From contig CM055608.1 of the NCBI GenBank assembly GCA_029379385.1, positions 25,666,350 to 25,730,349 of the forward strand: 64,000 bases of DNA, read 5' to 3'. Position 1 is the first letter of the stretch, and every line of letters starts with the position of its first letter. Made by a program: the position numbers and the translations under genes. This DNA comes from Quillaja saponaria. Its lineage: Eukaryota > Streptophyta > Magnoliopsida > Fabales > Quillajaceae. Positions 12,069 through 24,000 of this stretch are shown here, piece by piece. Below the pieces are notes generated by a model, which was given only the letters and a program-made list of their open reading frames with translations, had not been told where the DNA came from and searched no databases.

Positions 12069-15000
12069 CACAATTAGTTTTCTAAACCACGTCTATTTTT
12101 TTCGTCTAAAATAAAATTACTCATTTTACTTTGAGAGATGGTTTTCCCACACAATTAATGTTTCTAATTATAAGATTTTTTCCTCTTCATCTAGAAGCCG
12201 GTAGTATTACTGCGATAAATGTTTTTCTTTTCTAAATTACATATCTTTCTTTTCTCCCCCCTCTTCTGCAGCTGCAATATCATTCACAAAAGTGTAATCT
12301 TATATTAGATCTTAAAAAATAGAAAAAGTCTTTTTGCACGTGTGATGAGGCTAATATATATGTATATACAAATATTTCTTTTGTAGTTAAATATCTATCT
12401 CAAGTCATTAAAAGTCTAGAATGTCTTATTTATGTTTTCATATGCTAAATGTATTGACCACGGCTTTTTATATGAAAGAAAAACTAACAAGGTGGAAGCA
12501 TTTTGATCTCACATAAATTTTTACAAGGAAAAAAAAAAAAAGTTTGAGTCTAGCAAGGAGGCTATCCCTATCATACTTTGACCATCTAACATTGCCCAAG
12601 CCCATCCATAGACATGAAAAAAAAAAAAAAAAAAAAAAAAAAAATTCCTTTTATCAGAGTGGTGCTGTCTTCATATGAAGTACAATCACTTTGCCATCCA
12701 CCAAAAACAGCTTAATGATATGTAGTAATACAAAAACGAAACTTCCCATTTCTATTGACTTTTAGAAATAACATCCCACATTGATTGAAAGATGCAATAT
12801 CTCGGTACTAGCCTTCAAAAGTTTTGAAATTTATCAGAATAAACAATCTTGAACTTCACGACTTACAACAATGGATGCAATATAATCTTCTCCTTTTCAG
12901 GTGATCAAGAAAATAATGCCAGATACTTCATAACATTTCAAGTTAATCTTAGATAGCCAAAAATGGGTACCATAGAATATCCCTTTCCATGCACACTTTT
13001 ATCAGAAGCAATCACATCTAGACTCAATTCTATGAAAGAAATGATACATGCATGATGCATATGTATGTATGTACTAAGTGTGTGTACAAAGAATATGGAC
13101 AAACCTGCATATTGGATGAGGTATTTACTACATAATCAATAGGACGAATTTTGTCCTGATAATGGAACTTTGTCTCACAGACAGCTGAAAGCTTCACAAA
13201 TTAGTAAAATCGCATCAGAATCTTTGAAGTCTGACTAAAAGGCATGAAAAAGAAAAGATAGATCTATAAAATGTTATCAATCTAACTTGAGAAAACACCA
13301 GTTATACACAATGAGCATATATCAAAATCAAACTCAACATTTAATCAAGCTACATTTCTGCATACTAAAAGCAGTAAGGAACTGCTTAGACAGCCTACAT
13401 TCCAGTTTTAAGTAATAAATTTGTCATTTACATTGGAAAAAAAAATCAATGAAATTGACGCTAAATGGTCATCATAAGGTCACTATAGGCAATGCAATGA
13501 ACAGACATATTGGTATTACATGATATGTAGTGCCAACTTGTCAAGTGCTTCACTTTTCAAGTTTATGTACTAAATTAAGACAGAAACTAAAAACACAGCA
13601 ATCAGCATTGAGATTTTTAGTGATGTTAAGACTTAAGACAGGCCCTAAAGAAACCGGAAAAATTGCAAATCACCTTATGTAAGTGAAACTTTTTGGAACC
13701 ATCTCCTTAGAATGAAGTAATGAAATATGTCACGTTTCTAGTTTCTACAGGATCTCATTTCTTTTTCACTGATTTTCAAAATCCTTAGTATCAGTAACCT
13801 GCCTTGACCTTTCAGAAATTACAAAGGCCTACTGGATTAAGGAATCATCCCTAAAGTCATTCTTTACTTACATACATAAGGAAAAGTAAGTTCTATAATT
13901 ATTAAATCCAAGTAAAGCTGTACTACTTGATTCTCCAGCATGAATTAGTGTTCTGAGAACCATAAGGGATGAGCCAGTTTAACCAAGAAAACAAGGAAGC
14001 GGCAGGGAATGAGAGTAGTTTTGGAGTAAGAGGGAAGGAGTAGAATCATACTAATAACCCTTGAGGCCTTGAGGCCTTGACTGCAACTTACAATACAGTT
14101 AATCATTCTATCAGGAATTGCACAAGACTAGAAGGGCTTCATGTAGGTATTGGAAATAGATGGAAAGTTGGAACTCTCTTTGCTAATCTTTTTCTTTTTG
14201 CTGGTTTTTTCTTTGGTATTTGAGATGAAAGTAAGTTATACATAAGAAATTAAATTTCTGATTAAGTATTTACTTGGGGAAAAAGGCAAGGAAGTGTAAA
14301 ACCAAGCATGCGAAGTTATAAAGAAACCAGAACACCAGCCTATATAACTATCTATACCTCATCAAATATCCATTTGCAAACACCAGACTGTTGTAGAAGC
14401 CCAATATATTTGAATAACAACCCTATGATATCCTGTATATGCTCTGCATTCAATTAAGAAGAATCAATATAAGTCTATAATATATGTAACACAGTTTAAT
14501 AGACACCCACAATTACCTTTTTTATATTTAAAAAAGTAAAAATGGGTTTGCAACCTCTGCAAAAATATGACATGTTAAAAGCTTATAAGCTAACACTAAA
14601 AACTTTTAAGGTAAAGGACATATATATGAGTGTATACTCTCTCCGTCTCGTTTATATAATCTTGGTTGACTATGCACAAAGTTGTAGGAGGTTTGTTATT
14701 TTATTGGAAAAGGCATTTACATCTTAAAAAATAAATCTGTCTCCTATAATGTCCTGAACTATTTATTTTTAATAAGAAAATAAGGGTAGAAAAGAAAATT
14801 GAGATATTTAAAAGGGTAAACAGAGACATATAACTTACAATATCCCGAAAAGGAACAAGACACAAAATGGGAGGAGGGTGTACGTGTTGTTTATAGAAAG
14901 AGAGAATAACTAACCATGGCCAGCATCAGTAAGATCAATTGCTACTTTAAAGAAAGAAAACTCCAAACTACTCTCCCCTTCACCTGCAGACAAGCTTGTA

Positions 15001-18000
15001 GCCCATCCTGCAAATTATATCTATGCAAATCAGTGATCTATGCCACGTGAAAGCAACAAGGCATTCAAATAACATTAAATCAGTGATCCTGCAGATTATA
15101 TCTACGTAAAATTTGTACAACCTGCTACCTCTTCCTCAAGTGTGCTATCCCTCATCAACTATTACAGGTACTCACGTTATTAACATTCAAATAATCTTCT
15201 CCCAGCTGAAAGTCAGATATAACCTACCATATTATAAACTAGTATATGAAGTTTATAAAGGCTATTCTACAACGATTCCACAACCAAGTGACTTCTTAGC
15301 TTTCCATCATTTATTAGTCTCTTTTAACTCTCTCTATCTCCCCTCACTCGGCCTCAGCCTTCCCTGTCCATTAATGCTAGCACATGCTTCAACAAGACTC
15401 ATTTCACCCCCATCCCCCATAAGGGGTAATTAAATAGAAGACCAGGGAAAATGTAAAGAGAAAGAGCATGATTGTCATCACATTCCACTAATATGTAGAC
15501 CATCAATAAAAATATTCACCTTTAACTTTTCAAAAAAAGTTTTCATGAGATAGCAATAATGAAAGAAAGCTAATTTTGCAGTTGTATGAAATGACAAGAA
15601 GAAGTCCCCTGACAATACTGCCACTTACTAGTAGCAGAATCCCTAGAAAGATAAAAGCCTCTGAGACTTGTTAAAAGCTAAGAGAAACCTTCAAAGAGCA
15701 GGGAAGAGAAAAAGAAAATGAAAGAGTAAAATCCTATTTGTAAAAACTAAGAAGATCAGGAAAGGGAACCGGAAAGCCTCACTAGGGCAATGTTTAACAA
15801 TTTCATATCCATATACAGATGGACCAAAGTCAAAGCAAATGAAACAGACACACAATAGTTCCATAGAAGAAAAAATAGAATCATCAATGTTGGCTATTAG
15901 TTAAATTTTAGTATCTTAACAAGCAGCCATAGGCTTAGGCTGGTTAGATAAGTTTTTTCCTAATTGGAAGCCCAAAGCTATGTCCAAGAAGCCCTTTTGG
16001 TCCAAAGGAGAGTGTCCATAGTAGTTATTAGGTTTTTTACATGCAGGGGCATATTTGTTATTGCAGAAAAGTCCTGCTCAGTATTTTATTTTCAGTTTTA
16101 TATTATTAGGTCCTTCAGGAGTCCTTGGTGTCTTTTCTTGCCTTGCAAGTTGCAATTTAAGTTACTTAGCTTCCTAAGTTGTTTACTTTCCTTGTCTGAG
16201 TCCTAGTACAAAAAGTAGTTCTTGAGGGTCTGTAAGAGCTCTTGTACTCAGAACAATTCATAGTTATGATATGAACTTTTGAGTCTTTGAGTAACTTGGC
16301 TTACAAATCTTTTTAACAAGATTTTAGTAACCAAGAAAATGCCAGATGAGTGGAGGAAGAGTACATTAATCCCTATTTATAAGAATAAAGGAGATATTCA
16401 AAGTTGTTCGAATTATCGAGGTATAAAACTTATTAGCCATACAATGAAACTGTGGGAGAGAGTGATTGAGCGTAGGCTTAGGAATGAGACTGTAGTTTAT
16501 GAGAATCAATTTGGTTTTATGCCTGGAAGATCTACAATGGAGGCTATTTTTCTACTTAGGAGATTAATGGAGAAATATAGAGAAAAGAAAAAGGATCTTC
16601 ACATGGTCTTTATTGATCTAGAAAAAGCGTATGATAAGGTGCCAAGACAAGTCTTGTGGTGGGTACTCGAGAAGAAAAAGGTCCCAACTAAATATGTAGA
16701 AGTTATTAAAGATATGTATGAAGGAGTATTGACTAGGGTGCGGACTGTAGATGGTATGACTGGAGAGTTCCCGATCACGATAGGTGTTCACCAAGGTTCA
16801 TCCTTAAGTCCTTACCTATTTGCGTTAGTCATGGATGAACTCACCTATAATATCCAAGATAGGGCTCCTTGGTGCATGTTGTTTGCCGATGATATTGTGT
16901 TGGTAGACGAAACTAGGGAAGGTTTAAATTCTAAACTAGGAATGTGGCGGAACGCGTTAGAATCTAAAGGCCTTAGATTGAGTCGGACAAAGACTGAATA
17001 TATGGAGTGCAATTTCAGTAAAACTAGAGGAGGCCCGAATGATATAATTTTAGACGGTCAGACAATCCCTACCAAGGATGTGTTTAAGTATTTAGGGTCA
17101 TTTATACAAAAAGATGGTGCAATTGAGCATGATGTAAACCATAGGATTAAGGCAGGGTGGGTGAAGTGGCGGAGTGCTTCGGGAGTTTTATGTGATCCTA
17201 AAATCCTGAATAGATTGAAAGGGAAATTTTATAAGTCGGCAGTGAGACCAGCTATGTTGTATGGTACCGAATGTTGGGCAGTTAAGAAGCAACATTCGCA
17301 TAAGATGGGAGTAGCCGAAATGAGAATGTTAAGATGGATGACAGGACATACAAGAAATGATAGAATAAGAAATGAGGAGATTCGTAGGAAGGTGGAAGTA
17401 GCACCTATTGAGGAGAAAATGAGTGAGAATCGTCTACGTTGGTTTGGACACATCCAACGTCGGCCAATGGACGCAGTAGTTAAGCAAGGTGACATGGTCT
17501 AGGTGCCAGGTGTTAGACGGGGAAAGGGGAGACCGAAACTTACATGGGGGACAGTCATCGAGAAAGATATGGCTGTACTAGGAATTAATGAAAATCTTGT
17601 CTTGGATCGATGCGAATGGAGGAAAAGGATTCATATAGCCGACCCCAACTAGTTTGGGATTTTAAGGCTTAGTTGAGTTGAGTTGAGTTGAGTTGAGTTC
17701 TAGCCAAGCAACCTGTGTGTTGTTTTTCTTCTTCTTTCTGCTACTTTTCACATTACTGTTCAGAGGCAATGTTCTCAATCCCATAACAGCCCCTAAACAT
17801 CTCTCCAAACCTCTTTTCTTCATGATTTCAACCCTAAGCAGCATACTCCTTCTTACAATCCTAAAATCAATACCTTATCCAGAACCACCACAGAGCAGTG
17901 TAGGCAGATTTCCCCAATCTCTCCTACATCAAGCAGGTTGTGGGCCTGTGGCAAAGGCTATCACCACAGTTAAGTAATTGAAGACATTGTAAGTTTGTAA

Positions 18001-21000
18001 CCCTAAATAAATTTCTTCACCGGAGAAAATAATTATAATGGATGACAGATTGACAACAACTTATCGATAACACTATTAAACATGTCCTTCATCTACAACC
18101 AGAAACAACTTACAGGCAATTCATATTAATCACCAAAATGCATTATTCTTCTAAGAAAGCAGGATCCCATGTTTCTGATATGAAAAAAGAAAATCAAAAT
18201 TGGACTTGAACCAGATATTCAACTCCTTAGTCCATCAGCAATCATTTCCAAGCTCTTCTATCAGTCTCTTTTAAGGAAGAGACTAATAGATATAAAACGA
18301 GGACATGTGGCAGGGAAGTATACTCAGAGAGTGAAGAAATAATATCACACAATAATTTAATGGAATTGCCATTGTACTCAACAATTCTTCCATTTTATAC
18401 TTATGGCACAACTCTCATTAGCATGAACAGGCCCATAATATTATTACAAAATGATGCACACGGAATTGAAAGACTAAATTTTGACATAAAATGTAAAAAA
18501 ACATACTTGGATTAGATATTGGGAATAAAATCATCTTTCTACAAAAAAGAAATGCGTATGTAATGGATAACAAAAATTTTCTTGAGCTTGACTAATGTTT
18601 CAATCGTCGTTATAAAGAAACACATCAACTTTCAAACACATGCAAGTGTCAACTGCCAGAACAAAAAAAAAAGAAAAAGAAGTATTAATGGATGTGCATG
18701 ACCCACCCAATGTTTTCAAGATGTAATATAAAGATCCTTCTCCTTCATGGCCAATAAGATGACCAAGATACCTGCATGGCCCTTCCTTGTAATGGCGAAT
18801 CTCAGGAGTTACTGGCCACACAATTCTCAATTTATGGCCCTGCTTGATTGGCACAGTTCTGACAAGAATCTAAAACAGGAAGCCAACGGGGAACAGACTT
18901 TTCTCATCAGAATAAAATCTTGCAGACATGAATACCAATGACTCAGCATTGTACTAAGTTTACCTGTAAATGCTCCAATGAGCAAGGCTGTCCAGGAGAA
19001 TGGAAATAGCATCGGTCAATGTTCCGAATACCCTGAAACTTCTCCTCCACCAGGTTTTGAATTGTATCAAGGCTTTCTGAAAGATATACATGACCAATTG
19101 TTTTTATTTGTAGAGGATTCAAAGAACTTAGGTCTATTCAAGCTGAACTACAGTGGGAAACATCACAGACTACCATTTGAATATACGACTAGATGCATCA
19201 GATTGGCCGAATAGTTTTCTTCGTAGAATTTTATGAGCTCATGCCTTGTGTCCAATCCTTTTGCTTTTGGTTGAACCTCCAAAGTATCCCAGTTTCCTAT
19301 AGAATATAATAAGTATGTCTATTCATAGTAATGATACTCTTAACAACAGAAAAATGATAAGATTTGTCATAAACTATTTCTTTTGAAGTTATTCAATTGA
19401 ACTTTTACCAAAACCAATGAAAACAACTTGGAAACAGCCAGACCCCGATAAACATGAACTAACATGAAACTGATACATGGGTTTATATCAGAGTTTTATG
19501 TGTTTACTGTTTATATTAATTCAGAAGCTCATATGAACACAATTCTTTCTAAATTCAAACAATGGTAGGAAACATTGTTGGCTTAAAAAGTTTAGTAGAC
19601 TGGGATCCGCAAGACGCATAACTCAAAGGAATCTAGAAATAAAACTCTTACATCCGGACATTTCCATTTAGATTTATAAATCTTTTAAACAGATCCAAAA
19701 TCATAAGTTTTAAATCAAAGTTGAACTTGCTTGGAAAGGTTGTGGTGAAGACATTTGAGTAAAAGAAGAAAAACAAAACATAAGGCTCAAACAGATTTAA
19801 TTCGCCAATTTAGAATGAACTATTAAATACTGCTAGTTTTAAGAATAAAAGAAATTATATTTGGAGAGGGAAAAGAAGAATGACAAGGGTAACTGATAAA
19901 TAATAATTGCAAAAATGCTTAGATTGCTTTCAGATAATTAAACATTTTGGTTAGAGGAAGAGGAACTGGTATCTTCACTTAGACTATAATTACTTCATGG
20001 AAAAAATGTCAGGAAGTTTACAGATAAAAAGTGCAGGCAAATCCAGGTAATTTGATGGCTAAGTTACAAATATGATATATAGGAGAAACTGGAAAGCAGT
20101 TTAGTATTGCCCAGTAAGTGACATCATCCAGGAATTTCCAAATTATATCTACAAATTGTCCCTAGAGAGTCTTAAAAAAATATTTCCCAAGCATATCCAT
20201 ACTATATTCCCGGATTTATATACTATAGCTAAGCTTTCTATGAAAAGTTCCAAAAATCCCATCCCACTTTCTTTGTAATATGTAACATATACAAGTGGAG
20301 TTCCCATGATATTGTGGGGCACATGAAACCATATCATAGTTAAGTAATGAAAATAGATGAAATAAACAAGTGAACAAAAGTGATAGAAACATGTACAAGG
20401 ATTGTTTTAATGCTGTAATGCAAGTATTTTGAAGGAGGAAAAAAAGTACTAGGTCAAGGACAAGCAGCCTATATTCACTCCTATGTTGATCTAGCAGCCC
20501 ATTATTATCAACATAAAGCGGTAATTTTTTAGGCAAAGAAAAAAAAAAAAAAAAGTGCTTATACTAGAAAAAGATGTTGTATGGCTGATGGGAGCTACTT
20601 TTAATTATGGTGTCTATTAGGAATATAATATTATTATATTGTGTAGCCCCACATTGTTTAGATGTGGAAGTCTATGTTTTATTATTTACTATAAATAAAG
20701 CTTATGGGTGTAGGCTTTGAGATATCAATCAAGGCCACAATCCTTTCCTTATTCTATTTTATTTAACATAGTATCAGAGCAAGTTTGAAACCCAAGCCCG
20801 ATCTTGGCCCTATTTCCAAAAAAAAAACCCTAATCTTCTCTTTCTTTTATCTAGCCGCCACATTAAGAAAAAGAAAAAAAAAAAAAAAGGGCTTTGCCGC
20901 CAGCTATCATTAAACCTAGTTGTTTCTTCCATTCACGCCTCATTCCAGCGTGTCTCTCTATTGTTGTTGCGTTTCATTCCAGCGTGTCTCTCTATTGCTG

Positions 21001-24000
21001 CGTTTCATTTTAGCAATATGATTATTATTCATTGGGGTACTGTTCATCAGTATGTCTACCTCTGAAAAAATTGAAATCACCAATTCACTTGAAGTTTCAC
21101 CGTCTAAAGACGGTTCATCCCCTTTTCTTTTCAAGCCTATTTAGGATTTGACGGCTCAAAGAGTTTGACAGCTCAACAGTACCTTCATGAACTTCCTGTT
21201 GTGTCTCTTTCCAGCGGTGCTCCTTTTATTTTTCTGGAAAATCCCGTTCGTTTTTTCAATGGTGCTCTTTTTATTTTTCTGAAAAATCCTGTTGTGTCTC
21301 TTTCCAGCCAACACGAGTACTATTCATGGGTACCAGTATGTTCATCAAACGGATTGAAGCTTCACCTAGATTGTTGTAAGTAAAGGGGAGTGTTGAGATT
21401 GGTAATTGGGTTTTATTTGTACAAGATTGAGCATTATAAGCTCCACCTTGGGGAGAGTATTAGGAATATAATATTATTATATTGTGTAGTCCCACATTGT
21501 TTAGATGTGAAAGTCTATGTTTTATTATTTACTATAAATAAAGCTTATGGGTGTAGGCTTTGAGGTATCAATCAAGGCCACAATCCTTTCCTTATTCTAT
21601 TTTATTTAACAGTGTCGTTCATAATGTTAAATGCAAGACCTAAGCTAAGAGTCTAGACTCTAGATCTGAAACTCTTGTTAATAAGAATTCACAGGATAAT
21701 GATGTATATAGAAGAAAAACAAAAACCATTGTTCCACAAACATGAGTTCTGCTTCAGAATGGTTGCCACAAAAATAATAACAACAACGCATGCATGTATA
21801 GGGCAAGTATGAACAAAGATGTAACTGTTATTGAAATAAAAGAAATGCACTACAAACCTGTGCTGAACTTATGATAAGGATGACTCTCTGCGGTCAGATG
21901 TTTCTGAAGCTGTTGAGAGAGTAAAGTTTCATGTAGACAGAAGCATTAGAGATAAATTTGTGTAAGATAACAACTACTAATAGTTGTGAGAATTAAACAA
22001 TAGCAGGACCAAAGAGCAATTAAGATTCAGTACGCAATCGAAGAATTGTTCCTTCACTTTGTTAGATACAACTTAAGAAAGTCAAAGCACAGCTGGGAGT
22101 TGAGACGCAATTGTCCACCAGTCCTTCCTTTCAAACATTTGGGCATTTAATGGGCAAGACAAGCAACCGATCACCAAGAATTTTATAATATTAACATAAC
22201 GTTTTTTTAGTTGTACTATCACTCAAAATATATTCTGGTGCCCAAAATTAAGGCCAGAAGTCCATTAAGGATACAATTATCTCACAGGGAACACATTAGC
22301 CAATAGAAAATAACATTTGGGGGCAGGAAACTGGCATCTTCCTCTGAAGTCAGTAGTCATTTTCCTTAAGAAAGTAAAAAACACACACCAGCCATCAATC
22401 TAGTCCAACCAGCATGAACTGCAGTTTTCAGTAAGTTTAATTAACAGGAAAAAAATCATTTAATATTAATAATTTTTCTTTTTTCTAAGTAAAAAAATCC
22501 ATTTAAAAATCAAAATATGTTTAAAGCCGCTTCCTCACAAATTTTTTGCCCAAGTAACAATCAGGATCAAATGATTAAGATGTATCGTACATTTAGCAGT
22601 AAAATCTTAACAGAGAATATAGGAAACTACTAGTTGCTAAAAACAATTTCTAGAAAAAAGATGCAAGTATTTGTAGACTGGAACTAATATCAAATACCAT
22701 TACATGCGAATTACAAATATATATATGAACACAGCCTGTATTTCTACATTGTGCATCACAGCAGAAGTGGTTGTGGCACAACGTCCAGTATCCTAGTTCA
22801 GTAATACCCTTAAAGAGTTACAACTCTTGAATCTTGTGATACAGAAAAGAAAATTGGTTAGCTTTTTGCAGTAATAAAGGCCCTTTTAATTCGGGATCAG
22901 ATCCAAATATGGAAGGTGGGATGTTTTCAAAATAAGGCAGATCTTTTCTCCATGTTATCAGATTAGAAAATAAGTTTGGGGTCTTTTGGCAACACGGTAC
23001 CAAGGGTTCTGGAGGGAGTAAGATGTTAAGTGTTTGTGGACTTGCGCTTTCTGCAAGATTTGGGGTGTGTGGTTGGAACGTAATGCAAGTTTTTTTCGTG
23101 ATTTTCATCTCCCACGACATTTTCTCTGGGATAAAATTGTTTTCTCACTTCTGCATCACAAGTGTTTCAGGTTGTTCCTTTAGTTGACATGCAACATGAT
23201 TGGCAAGCCCTTTTATTTTAAGCTTGCCTCTTTCTTTCCTTTTTCTTTTTTCTTGTAATTAGAGAACTTCTTGTCCTCCCCTTGTATTTCTTCCTCTCTT
23301 GATAAAATTTCTTTTTTAAATTAAAAAAAATGAGTTTGGTGTAAGAAATGACAACTGCTTAATTCTGAAAAGTAAGATGGCGGATGCTAGTATGCTACTT
23401 TACCGTGGGCAGACTAAAATACTTGGTAAAGACAATAACTGGTACCTGGTTCATCCTCCAAGCATCAGATAATAAGTTCTTCTGGTTTTCTGAAACAGAT
23501 GAGGGGGAAGGTGTGTGGGGGGGAGGCAGATAGAGAGAATCGTCAAGAGCTATTAGAAAAAGAAAACACAATGTAAGGCATCAGAAAAGATAGCTAACCA
23601 GAATCAACTGCTTTAATTTCCCTCATGGTAGCATCAGCTGACATCAATGGCTTAAGAAAGAACTGGGAAAATCTAGACAACAAATCCATATCCTGAGCTC
23701 ACAGTTATTATGATAACATTTACGAGAACAATAAAAAGAAAAAGGGACGCAGCAGCTACCTGTCCAAAGCCTCTTTGAAACCATCTATGTTGACATCGAA
23801 ATGATAGTTCGTGTTCTCAGAGGCAGTAAAAGCATTCGTGCTGCCTCCATGCTATGTGTCAGGAAGATCAACGGGGCAATTGAAAGACAACAATATAACT
23901 TAGCAAACAAAAACAAAAAGAAACTTAAAGAAGAGTTTCATAAATGTCCAACAAGATACAAAATTACATTAATGCAGATTTAAAAAGTTATTTTGATTAG

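Larger units (their letters stand above)
20610..21616 (+). mobile_element. Short LTR retrotransposon (TRIM-like, non-autonomous) with target-site duplication
   Basis: Two 154-bp LTRs (20615-20768 and 21458-21611) flank a 689-bp internal region. A 5-bp duplication, gtgtc, lies on both sides (20610-20614 and 21612-21616). Directly after the 5' LTR is tagtatcagagc, which matches the initiator-tRNA-Met primer-binding site TGGTATCAGAGC at 11 of 12 positions. Directly before the 3' LTR is a purine-rich tract, ttggggagag. The LTRs differ at three positions of 154, all transitions. Both LTRs start TA and end CA instead of TG...CA. The internal region has no polymerase. The element lies in protease intron 7, antisense to the gene. 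Confidence 0.92.

Noticed and set aside
17693..17977. 94-codon open stretch just after the RTE LINE
   Set aside because: It starts inside the TTGAG tail and has no recognisable domain; a chance frame in protease intron 10.
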